A DNA stretch of 64,000 nt from the NCBI RefSeq assembly GCF_030272895.1, contig NZ_JALRNF010000017.1:1-64000 (forward strand). Reading direction: 5' to 3'. This DNA comes from Pseudomonas sp. BGr12 (GTDB lineage Bacteria; Pseudomonadota; Gammaproteobacteria; Pseudomonadales; Pseudomonadaceae). Under the pieces are notes generated by a model, which was given only the letters and a program-made list of their open reading frames with translations, was not told where the DNA came from and did not search any database. This document shows positions 57,290-64,000 of the stretch, in pieces (the stretch's first letter is position 1; each line of letters opens with the position of its first letter). Made by a program: the position numbers and the translations under genes.

Positions 57290-57994
57290 TCATTTGACCG
57301 GATGTTCGTCCGGGATCTTCAGTTCGATACCCATGCGCAGGCCTTCCTGGAGGATATGGTGGCGCATCTGGGCGCTGGCCTGGGCACTGTTCTTGTTGCG
57401 AATGGCGCGAACCACCGCTTCGTTTTCTTCCAGTCGCGCCGCCAGGTGCTCGGGCGAGTTGCGCAGCACATCGGCGCTCTGCTTGAGGGCGTTGCTGGTC
57501 TGCTGCACCACGTTCTGGAAGATCGGGTTGGCGGTCAGGGTAAACAGCTCTTCATGGAAGGCGATGTAGGCATTGACCCCGGCTTCGCTGTCCTGGGCCT
57601 CGAGGGCTTCGCGCATGTCCATCAGGGTCAGGCGCAGCTGGCCGATTTCCTTGCTGCTGATCGACTGGGCGACCAGGCCGACGATAAATGGCTCCAGGGT
57701 GTAGCGCAGTTGCAGCACATCTTCCAGGCTGGCCTCGGCGACGGTGTTGGCCACGGGCGCCGTTTCGACGCTGCCCGGCTCCAGCACCAGCACACCCTTG
57801 CCCGGCAGCGAGCGCACCAGGCCCAAGGTTTCCAGCACGGTGACCGCTTCGCGCAGGCTGGGGCGGCTGATGCCCAGTTGCTCGGCCAGTTCACGCTGGC
57901 CCGGGAGCATTTCGCCGGAGCGCCACTGGCCCCGGTCCAGGGCCTGGCGCAGTTTTTCTACCACGGCGTTGACGACGGTTGATGAGCTGATCAC
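57290..57994 (-). CDS. FadR/PdhR-subfamily GntR regulator
   Basis: A 234-residue FadR-type regulator. The DNA-binding region is WRSGEMLPGQRELAEQLGISRPSLREAVTVLETLGLVRSLPGKGVLVLEP. An FCD domain follows with F-H-E-E-L-F metal/ligand residues (AYIAFHEELFTLTANPIF). The start is GTG 57994. It lies between dctA-like and the second GntR gene, and probably represses the symporter through the GGTCTNACC sites upstream of it. Length and motifs match LldR/PdhR relatives; the effector is likely an organic acid. Confidence 0.88.
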   Translation of the reverse strand: MISSSTVVNAVVEKLRQALDRGQWRSGEMLPGQRELAEQLGISRPSLREAVTVLETLGLVRSLPGKGVLVLEPGSVETAPVANTVAEASLEDVLQLRYTLEPFIVGLVAQSISSKEIGQLRLTLMDMREALEAQDSEAGVNAYIAFHEELFTLTANPIFQNVVQQTSNALKQSADVLRNSPEHLAARLEENEAVVRAIRNKNSAQASAQMRHHILQEGLRMGIELKIPDEHPVK

Positions 57995-58057
57995 GGTTCA
58001 CTCCCTGAGATCGGTTTCACGCTTGCCGGGCCGGCGCCAGGGCACCGGCCCGTTCAC

Positions 58058-59368
58058 TCAGAACTCTTGTTGATGGGTGGCTTGGCCTTTGCGCTGGGCA
58101 AAGCTGTAGCCCTGTTTGCCGGCCAGTACATTGTTGGCCCGTTCCATGTCGATATCGCCTTCCCATTTGCCGATGGCCACGGTGGCCACGCAGTTGCCGA
58201 TCAGGTTGGTCAGGGCGCGGCCGATGCCCATGAACCAGTCCACTGCCAGCACCAGCACCAGGCCGACCACCGGGATCGCGGGAATGGCGGTGAGGGTGGC
58301 GGCGAGGATCACCAGCGCCGAACCGGGGATGCCGTGGGCACCTTTGGAGGTGATCAGCGACACCAGCAGGATGGTCAACAGGTCGGTCATGGCCAGGGGC
58401 GTGCCGGTGGCATTGGCGATAAAGACGATGGCCAGGGTCAGGTAGATCGAGAAGCCGTCGAGGTTAAAGGAATAGCCGGTGGGAATCACCAGGCCGACGG
58501 TGGAATTGCCGATGCCCAGGTGCTCCAGTTTGCGCATGATCTGTGGCAGCACGGCGTCGGACGAGGCGGTGCCGAGGACGATGGTCAGCTCTTCGCGCAG
58601 GTATTTGATGAACGGCAGGATGCGCAGGCCCGACAGACGCATCACGGTACCCAGGATCAGCAGCACGAAGCCGATGCAGGTCAGGTAGAACAACGCCACC
58701 AGGCCGCCCAGGTGCTGCAGCGACTCCAGGCCATATTTGCTGGTGGTGAAGGCGATGGCGCCGAACACACCCAGCGGCGCCAGGCGCACGATCATGCCCA
58801 TGATGCGGAAGATCACATGGCTCAGCTCGTTGATCAGCCGCGAGATGCCCGAGGCCGCTTCACCGACCAGGTTCAGCGCACTGCCGAACAGCACCGAGAA
58901 CAGCAGGACCTGGAGGATGTTGTTGTCGGCAAAAGCACCGACCACCGAGGTGGGGATCAAATCCATGAGGAAGGCGGCGGTGCCGTGGATGTGCTGGCCA
59001 CGCTCGGCCAGGTTGCTGGCTTCGGCGCTGGCCAACTGGTCCAGATGGATGTTGGCGCCGCTGCCGATGCCGGAGGTAAAGGCGAACACCAGGCCGATGA
59101 CCAGGGCGATGGTGGTGAGGATCTCGAAGTAGATCACCGATTTCAGGCCGATCCGCCCGACCTTCTTCAGGTCCCCCGCACCGGAAATACCGCTGACCAC
59201 CACGCAGAACACAATCAAGCCGATGAGCATCTTGATCAGCTTGATAAAGCCGTCACCCAGGGGTTTGAGCTGCAGGGAAACTTCAGGAAAGCTCAAGCCA
59301 CAGGCGATGCCGAGCACCAGGCCGAGCACTACTTGGAGAAAGATCGAACGCGAGCACCATTTGAGCAT
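58058..59368 (-). CDS. Dicarboxylate/amino acid:cation symporter (DctA-type)
   Basis: A 436-residue DAACS-family carrier of the inner membrane, close to DctA. It has a first helix with VVLGLVLGIACGLSFPE, the serine-rich re-entrant loop LTIVLGTASSDAVLPQIMRKLE, the family motif VIPTGYSFNLDGFSIYLTLAIVFIANATGTPL, and the second loop TSKGAHGIPGSALVILAATL. Probably takes up C4-dicarboxylates or a related acid with H+ or Na+. Followed by two GntR-family genes in the same orientation, suggesting a self-regulated transport operon. Confidence 0.92.
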   Translation of the reverse strand: MLKWCSRSIFLQVVLGLVLGIACGLSFPEVSLQLKPLGDGFIKLIKMLIGLIVFCVVVSGISGAGDLKKVGRIGLKSVIYFEILTTIALVIGLVFAFTSGIGSGANIHLDQLASAEASNLAERGQHIHGTAAFLMDLIPTSVVGAFADNNILQVLLFSVLFGSALNLVGEAASGISRLINELSHVIFRIMGMIVRLAPLGVFGAIAFTTSKYGLESLQHLGGLVALFYLTCIGFVLLILGTVMRLSGLRILPFIKYLREELTIVLGTASSDAVLPQIMRKLEHLGIGNSTVGLVIPTGYSFNLDGFSIYLTLAIVFIANATGTPLAMTDLLTILLVSLITSKGAHGIPGSALVILAATLTAIPAIPVVGLVLVLAVDWFMGIGRALTNLIGNCVATVAIGKWEGDIDMERANNVLAGKQGYSFAQRKGQATHQQEF

Positions 59369-59438
59369 GGGAGGGATCTCTGGTCGGTGTCCTTGCTTCG
59401 GTGCCCGGAGGCGAAAGAGCGGAGGACTTAATTATTGT

Positions 59439-59447
59439 GGTCTTACC
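59439..59447. promoter_or_regulatory. Candidate FadR-type operator, proximal
   Basis: GGTCTTACC in the AT-rich context TTGTGGTCTTACCGGTATG, 71 nt upstream of the symporter start. GGTC-N-ACC symmetry is typical of FadR-subfamily GntR regulators, two of which are encoded in the same operon. Confidence 0.5.
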
Positions 59448-59534
59448 GGTATGTCCAGTGCGTGCTCAGTGTAGGCGCGGTTTTCTCGCGATCGCAAGGG
59501 GTTTTCGGATAAAAGGATGGGAATTGGCTTTACC

Positions 59535-59543
59535 GGTCTGACC
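59535..59543. promoter_or_regulatory. Candidate FadR-type operator, distal
   Basis: GGTCTGACC within TACCGGTCTGACCAGTTGA, a second copy of the same symmetric motif 96 bp further upstream. The spacing is about nine helical turns, compatible with looping. Confidence 0.45.
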
Positions 59544-59573
59544 AGTTGATGCCAATAGGGCGGCCGTGAAGGT

Positions 59574-59888
59574 TCAGGATTTGGACAACACCAGGTCGAC
59601 GGCGTTGATCAGGTCGCCCAGGGCCTGGGGTGGGGCTTTGTGGATGACGTCGAACAGGTAGGCGCGCTGATCGTCCTCGTCGTCCTGTTCGGCGAAGAAG
59701 GCTTTGAGCTTGATGCCCAGTACTTCGGCGAAGATCAGCAGGGCGTCGATGCTGGGGGTGTAGGTGCCGGTTTCGAAACGGCTGATGGTCTTGGGGTCGA
59801 AGCCTGTGCGCTCGCCCAGTTCAGCCTGAGTAAGCCCCGCGACCTTGCGGTAACGCTTGATGGCCGGACCCAAACTTGAATGTGTCAT
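59574..59888 (-). CDS. Small XRE-family helix-turn-helix regulator
   Basis: A 104-residue XRE regulator. HTH: AIKRYRKVAGLTQAELGERTGFDPKTISRFETGTYTPSIDAL (about residues 8-49). The C-terminal half is acidic (AEQDDEDDQRAYL) and helical. ATG 59888 has AGGA 8 nt upstream, and an inverted repeat ATTCC/GGAAT overlaps that region, consistent with autorepression. It is divergent from the Aer-like receptor gene and could regulate it. Confidence 0.85.
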   Translation of the reverse strand: MTHSSLGPAIKRYRKVAGLTQAELGERTGFDPKTISRFETGTYTPSIDALLIFAEVLGIKLKAFFAEQDDEDDQRAYLFDVIHKAPPQALGDLINAVDLVLSKS

Positions 59889-59894
59889 CAATTA

Positions 59895-59909
59895 ATTCCT
59901 ATTTGGAAT
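59895..59909. promoter_or_regulatory. Inverted repeat overlapping the XRE gene leader
   Basis: ATTCC-TATTT-GGAAT, a perfect 5-bp inverted repeat overlapping the ribosome-binding region of the XRE gene. A plausible autoregulatory operator. Confidence 0.4.
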
Positions 59910-59953
59910 CAAGAACTTACCGATATACATAAGTCGCAGGCAACGTCAAAAGC

Positions 59954-59980
59954 CATCACATTTGGTTGCAAAATGTGATG
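59954..59980. promoter_or_regulatory. Perfect 10-bp inverted repeat upstream of the Aer-like receptor gene
   Basis: CATCACATTT (59954-59963), spacer GGTTGCA, AAATGTGATG (59971-59980). A TTGACA-like hexamer lies about 20 bp downstream (60002-60007). Looks like a dimeric regulator's operator close to the promoter of the receptor gene. Confidence 0.55.
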
Positions 59981-60142
59981 GTATTCGTAGAATAGATTAT
60001 CTTGACAGGTCAAAAACCATCAAGTTCCAGACAGGGGCGTGCCGCTTATCCAGCGCGAGCGCAACGCCTGATGGAGCGCTCTTTTCGATGTCGGATGAAG
60101 GGTCTGCGCCTGGATGCAGACCGCAGCAGAAGGAATTTCAAC

Positions 60143-61708
60143 GTGCGTTTCAACCTGCCGGTCACCTCGGTCGAACAGACTTTCGGCGAGGATCAACGGC
60201 TGATTTCTGCAACCGACACCGCCAGCAACATCACCTACTGCAACGCCGAATTCGCCGCCATGAGCGGCTTCAGCCAGGAAGAACTGATCGGCAGCCCGCA
60301 CAACCTGGTGCGCCATCCGGACATGCCTGCCGAGGTATTTCGGCAGATGTGGCAATACCTGAAGGCCGGCAAGAGCTGGATGGGCATCGTCAAGAACCGC
60401 AGCAAGAACGGCAATTACTACTGGGTCAGTGCCTACGTCACGCCAATCCTGGAAAACGGCCGTGTGGTCGGCTACGAGTCGGTGCGGGTCAAACCGACCC
60501 GCGAGCAGGTGCGGCGCGCCGAGGCGCTGTATGCCCGTTTGCGCGCCGGCAAGGCGGCGGTATCCGGTGCTCGGCGTGTGGCCGGGTTCGCCCGGGTAGC
60601 CAGCGTGCCGCTGCTGGCAGGCATAGTGGCGATCGGCGTGCAACAGTGGCTGCCCGGCTGGCCGGCCCACGGCATCACCCTGGGATTGTTCGGCGCGCTC
60701 GGCCTGTGGGCCCATCAGCGCCTGGACCAGCAGTTGCAGCAGATCGCCCGCAGTGCGGGCAACGCCTTCGCCGACCCGATCGTCGCCCTGACCTACAGTG
60801 ATGACGTGGGCCCGGCGGCGCAGTTGCAGATGATCCTGATCAGCGAGCAGGCGCGGCTCAAGACCGCCCTGACGCGCCTGAGCGACCTGGCCGTGCAGAT
60901 GAGCGAGGCGGCCAGCGACTCCAGCCGCTTGTCCCGGCACACTGAAACGGCCTTGCTCGAACAGCGCGCCGAAACCGACCAGACCGCCGCGGCCATGACC
61001 GAGATGGCCGCCTCGATTGCCGAGGTCGCCTTGCACGTGCAGCAGACCGCCGGTGAAGCCCACACCGCCAATCAACTGGCCGGGCAGGGCAGCGAAGTGG
61101 CCGGGGCGACCCGCGAGGCCATTCAGTTGCTGGCCAGCACCGTTCGCCAGATCAACCAGGCGGTGACCCACCTGGCCGGGCAGACCCAGGACATTTCCCT
61201 GGCCGCCGAGGTGATCCGCGCGATTGCCGAGCAGACCAACCTGCTGGCGCTCAATGCCGCCATCGAAGCGGCGCGTGCCGGTGAACAGGGGCGCGGTTTT
61301 GCCGTGGTCGCCGATGAGGTGCGCGCACTGGCCGGCAAGACCCGGCAGTCGACCTTGCAGATTCAGGGTATCATCGACAGCCTGCGTAGCGGCGCCGATG
61401 AGGCGGTACAGATCGCCAGTCTGGGTATCGACGAAGCCGAGCAGGGCGTGGCCCGGGTGCTGGAGGCGCAGCAGGCGCTGCGGGGTATCCGCGACGCGGT
61501 GGCCTGCATCAGCGACATGAGCCAGCAGATGGCCGCGGCCTCCCAGCAACAATCATCGGTCGCCGAAACGGTGTCCGAACAGATCAACAACGTGGCCGGC
61601 ACCGTGCAGCACACCGCGCTGAACGCCAATGCCGCCGCCACCCGCGGGGCTGAACTGCAGGGTATTGCTTCGGGCCTGCGTGCCCTGGTCGAGCGCTTCA
61701 ACCGCTAG
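60143..61708 (+). CDS. aer: Aer-like aerotaxis/energy-taxis receptor (PAS-MCP)
   Basis: A 521-residue chemoreceptor with an N-terminal PAS domain ([70 protein letters not shown]), two adjacent hydrophobic segments (about 150-190) and a cytoplasmic signalling tip ([37 protein letters not shown]). This matches FAD-binding Aer proteins in length and order. The start is GTG 60143 because AAGGA lies 8 nt upstream and MRFNLPVT is the family N-terminus. The open frame 47 codons upstream is not conserved. It lies 22 nt before a c-di-GMP gene; the two are likely co-transcribed. Confidence 0.9.
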   Translation: MRFNLPVTSVEQTFGEDQRLISATDTASNITYCNAEFAAMSGFSQEELIGSPHNLVRHPDMPAEVFRQMWQYLKAGKSWMGIVKNRSKNGNYYWVSAYVTPILENGRVVGYESVRVKPTREQVRRAEALYARLRAGKAAVSGARRVAGFARVASVPLLAGIVAIGVQQWLPGWPAHGITLGLFGALGLWAHQRLDQQLQQIARSAGNAFADPIVALTYSDDVGPAAQLQMILISEQARLKTALTRLSDLAVQMSEAASDSSRLSRHTETALLEQRAETDQTAAAMTEMAASIAEVALHVQQTAGEAHTANQLAGQGSEVAGATREAIQLLASTVRQINQAVTHLAGQTQDISLAAEVIRAIAEQTNLLALNAAIEAARAGEQGRGFAVVADEVRALAGKTRQSTLQIQGIIDSLRSGADEAVQIASLGIDEAEQGVARVLEAQQALRGIRDAVACISDMSQQMAAASQQQSSVAETVSEQINNVAGTVQHTALNANAAATRGAELQGIASGLRALVERFNR

Positions 61709-61730
61709 ACCCCGGGACAACGAGATTTTC

Positions 61731-63428
61731 ATGGACGATAACTACCGCACGGCCGTGGATGCGGCCGCGATCTTTTCTGAAACCGACCTGAGTGGCCGGA
61801 TCACCTACGTCAACGAGCAGTTCTGCAGTATTTCCGGCTACAGCCGCGACGAGCTGCTGGGCGCCAACCACCGCATCCTCAATTCCGGCCTGCACGATCC
61901 GGACTTCTTCGACGGCATGTGGCGCGCCCTGGTCGCCGGCCGGGTGTGGAAGGGCGAGATCTGCAACCGGGCCAAGGACGGTTCGCTGTACTGGGTCGAC
62001 AGCACCATGGTGCCGCTGATCGATCCGGCCAGCGGGCGGGTACGCAAGTACGTGTCGATCCGCTTCGACGTCACCGAAAAGCGGCAGTTGCTGCATACCT
62101 TGCAATGGCGGGTCGGCCATGACGTGCTGACCGGCCTGCCCAATCGCGCCTACCTGTCGGACCTGCTCAACCAGGCGCTGGAGTTCTCCCGTCGCGAGGA
62201 CACGCCCCTGGCGGTGTGCATGCTCGACCTGGACGGCTTCAAGGCGGTCAACGACGGCTATGGTCATGCCAGTGGCGACCTGCTGCTGGTGGAAGTGGCC
62301 GCGCGCCTGAAGGCGATCCTGCGCGGCGGCGATGCCGTGGCGCGGCTCTCGGGGGACGAGTTCGTGCTGATCCTGCGCGAGGTGCAGGAGCCGGCACAGC
62401 TGCAGGCCGCACTGGAGCGAGTGCTGCAAGCCCTGGCTACGCCCTACGTGATCCGTGAGCGCGAGGTCAGCGTCAGCGCCAGTATCGGCGTCACCCTGTT
62501 CCCCCTCGACAACGAGGACACCGACACCCTGCTGCGCCACGCCGACCAGGCGCTATACGTCGCCAAGCAGAGCGGGCGCAACCGCTACCACCTGTTCGAC
62601 GTGTCGGCCGACCGCGAGGTCAAGGCCACCCACCAGACCGTGGCACGGGTGCGCCACGCGCTGATCAAGGGCGAGCTGTGCCTGCACTATCAACCCAAGG
62701 TGAACATGCGCAGCGGGCAGGTGCTGGGTTTCGAGGCCTTGCTGCGCTGGCAGCATCCCTTCAAGGGGCTGGTGACCCCGGCGGAATTCCTGCCGCTGGT
62801 GGAGCAGACCGACCTGATCGTCGATATCGGCGAGTGGGTGATCGCCCAGGCCCTGGCGCAGATGCAGCGCTGGCAGCAGGCCGGGCATGCGTGGCCGGTG
62901 AGCGTGAACATCGCTGCCCGACATTTCCAGCGCGCCGACTTTGTCGAGCGCCTGCAACGCTTGCTGGCGCGTCACCCGACGGTGGCGCCGCAGATGCTCG
63001 ACCTGGAAATCGTCGAGTCGGTAGCCATCGAGAACATCCAGCGGGTCAGCCAGTGCCTGGAGGCCTGCCAGCGCCTGGGGGTGCAGTCGTCCCTGGATGA
63101 CTTCGGCACCGGCTATTCGTCCCTGAGCTACCTCAAGCGCCTGCCGACCCGGACCATCAAGATCGACAAGTCGTTCGTGCGCGACATTCTCAATGACCAC
63201 GACGACCTGGCCCTGACCCGGGCGGTGATCGGCCTGGCCCGGGCCTTCGGTCGCCAGGTGATCGCCGAAGGCCTGGAGACCGTCGAGCACGGCCAGTTGC
63301 TGATGGGCCTGGGCTGCGATGTCGCCCAGGGCTATGGCATCGCCCGGCCGATGCCGCCCGAGGCGGTGGTCGACTGGGCCGCCGGCTACGTGCAGCCACC
63401 TCAGTGGCGGGCCTCGGCAGGGCACTGA
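61731..63428 (+). CDS. PAS-GGDEF-EAL cyclic-di-GMP protein
   Basis: 565 residues. PAS (FSETDLSGRITYVNEQFCSISGYSRDELLGANHRILNSGLHDPDFF, about 12-130). GGDEF domain (about 135-300), whose active-site loop reads RLSGDEFVLI, with SGDEF instead of GGDEF. EAL domain (about 315-560) with all catalytic segments: FEALLRWQHP, VNIAARHFQ, LEIVESV, DDFGTGYSSLSYLK and EGLETVEH. It should be an active phosphodiesterase. The cyclase is doubtful but not excluded, since SGDEF proteins are sometimes active. Both it and the receptor upstream carry very similar PAS domains and may sense the same redox signal (inference). Confidence 0.9.
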   Translation: MDDNYRTAVDAAAIFSETDLSGRITYVNEQFCSISGYSRDELLGANHRILNSGLHDPDFFDGMWRALVAGRVWKGEICNRAKDGSLYWVDSTMVPLIDPASGRVRKYVSIRFDVTEKRQLLHTLQWRVGHDVLTGLPNRAYLSDLLNQALEFSRREDTPLAVCMLDLDGFKAVNDGYGHASGDLLLVEVAARLKAILRGGDAVARLSGDEFVLILREVQEPAQLQAALERVLQALATPYVIREREVSVSASIGVTLFPLDNEDTDTLLRHADQALYVAKQSGRNRYHLFDVSADREVKATHQTVARVRHALIKGELCLHYQPKVNMRSGQVLGFEALLRWQHPFKGLVTPAEFLPLVEQTDLIVDIGEWVIAQALAQMQRWQQAGHAWPVSVNIAARHFQRADFVERLQRLLARHPTVAPQMLDLEIVESVAIENIQRVSQCLEACQRLGVQSSLDDFGTGYSSLSYLKRLPTRTIKIDKSFVRDILNDHDDLALTRAVIGLARAFGRQVIAEGLETVEHGQLLMGLGCDVAQGYGIARPMPPEAVVDWAAGYVQPPQWRASAGH

Positions 63429-63544
63429 AGGCGTAGTTTTACGCATTCTTTATGCCCGGGCGCAGGTCCCGGTCTCGTCCCTTTACAGCCGCTCTACCGA
63501 CAATGACCGTCAACGGCGACCTGCCGTAAGGACGGAGAGTTTTC
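63429..63544. promoter_or_regulatory. Promoter region of the kdp operon
   Basis: 116 nt between the EAL protein gene and kdpF. GGACGGAGAG just before the kdpF ATG gives a strong Shine-Dalgarno. The KdpE-controlled promoter should lie here, but I cannot place its operator with certainty. Confidence 0.45.
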
Positions 63545-63634
63545 ATGAGCATTCTGGACGGGGTGTCACTGCTGCTGGCAGTGGCGTTGATGATCTACCT
63601 GATGGTCGCGCTGCTGCGCGCCGACCGGGGCTAG
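63545..63634 (+). CDS. kdpF: KdpF, small subunit of the K+-transporting ATPase
   Basis: A 29-residue single-helix membrane peptide beginning MSILDGVSLLLAVALMIYL and ending LLRADRG. It has a GGAGAG Shine-Dalgarno and lies 8 nt before kdpA. Sequence and position identify KdpF, which stabilises the KdpABC complex. Confidence 0.92.
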   Translation: MSILDGVSLLLAVALMIYLMVALLRADRG

Positions 63635-63642
63635 GAGCGACC

Positions 63643-64000
63643 ATGCACAGTTACGATTATGCGTTGCTGCTGGCGTTCTTCGCCCTGGTGCTGCTGCCGG
63701 CGCCAGGGCTTGGGCGTTTCTACTACAAGGTGATGGAAGGCCAGCGCACCTGGCTGTCGCCGCTGCTGGGGCCGGTGGAACGCGGCTGCTACAAGCTGGC
63801 TGGCGTGAAGGCCGACAGCGAGCAGAACTGGAAGCAGTACACCCTGGCCCTGCTGGCCTTCAACCTGGCCGGTTTCATCCTGGTGTTCGCTGTATTGCTG
63901 TTGCAAGGCCATCTGCCGCTCAATCCGCAGCACCTGCCGGGGCAGGAGTGGTCGCTGGCGTTCAACACGGCAGTGAGTTTCGTCACCAACACCAACTGGC
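63643..64000 (+). CDS. kdpA: KdpA, K+-transporting ATPase channel subunit (partial, cut by window end)
   Basis: The first 119 residues of KdpA: an N-terminal helix (LLLAFFALVLLPAPGLGRFYYKVMEG), a second helix (TLALLAFNLAGFILVFAVLLLQG) and the first selectivity-filter region SFVTNTNW. The remaining about 440 residues and kdpBC lie beyond 64000. High-affinity K+ uptake under K+ limitation. Confidence 0.95.
   Translation, partial: MHSYDYALLLAFFALVLLPAPGLGRFYYKVMEGQRTWLSPLLGPVERGCYKLAGVKADSEQNWKQYTLALLAFNLAGFILVFAVLLLQGHLPLNPQHLPGQEWSLAFNTAVSFVTNTNW

Overview
The window looks like chromosomal DNA of a fluorescent Pseudomonas (P. putida / P. fluorescens type). The reasons are the high overall GC, the family make-up (dusA, tal, kdpFA, arsRCH, AzoR, MocR and RidA proteins, PctA-like chemoreceptors, a PACE pump) and REP elements of the 'CGCGGGGCAAGCCCGCTCCTAC' type. 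No rRNA, tRNA or CRISPR array is visible. Species assignment is inference.

Layout. 1-9.6 kb is ordinary accessory or housekeeping sequence: transaldolase, dusA, a lone hexapeptide acetyltransferase, a secreted protein/lipoprotein pair, a LOG/azoreductase pair, a MocR regulator, a CMD-family protein and an SMR exporter. 9.7-10.5 kb is a large non-coding inverted repeat with a (GGGCTT)8 tract. 10.7-12.9 kb holds two acyltransferase-3 genes. 13-16 kb holds a hydrolase, arsH-arsC-arsR without an arsenite pump, and a TauE/SafE permease.

16.4-48.1 kb is the main feature: a group-2-type (ABC-transporter, poly-Kdo-linker) capsule locus interlaced with lipid/polyketide genes. On the + strand are a highly reducing type I PKS (KS-AT-DH-psiMT-psiKR-ER-KR-ACP, no thioesterase) and an alpha-oxoamine synthase. 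Converging on them is a minus-strand operon of tightly overlapping genes: APH-fold kinase, KpsC, KpsS-like, SDR, LtaS/sulfatase-fold membrane phosphotransferase, GNAT, a second KpsC paralogue and a PhyH dioxygenase. Next come kpsF (+), a kdsB-kdsC fusion, kdsA, an AT-rich serotype-like block (hexapeptide acetyltransferase and a 1161-aa GT/HAD/TPR protein), and the export genes kpsD-E-T-M. My reading is that the PKS builds a reduced acyl chain, the oxoamine synthase releases it with an amino acid as a sphingoid-like amino-ketone, and SDR, PhyH, GNAT and the phosphotransferase tailor it. The lipid would then be joined to, or serve as the anchor of, the Kdo-linked capsule. The gene content is seen; the pathway is inference. 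A 458-bp tandem duplication lies where the two lipid operons converge.

48.4-64 kb returns to ordinary Pseudomonas content: an XRE-cupin regulator with an FAD oxidoreductase/RidA/YkvI-type operon, a Cache chemoreceptor, a LysR-PACE efflux pair, a large lipoprotein, two GntR/FCD regulators with a DctA-type symporter, a small XRE repressor, an Aer-like PAS chemoreceptor, a PAS-GGDEF-EAL protein, and kdpF plus the 5' end of kdpA at the window edge.
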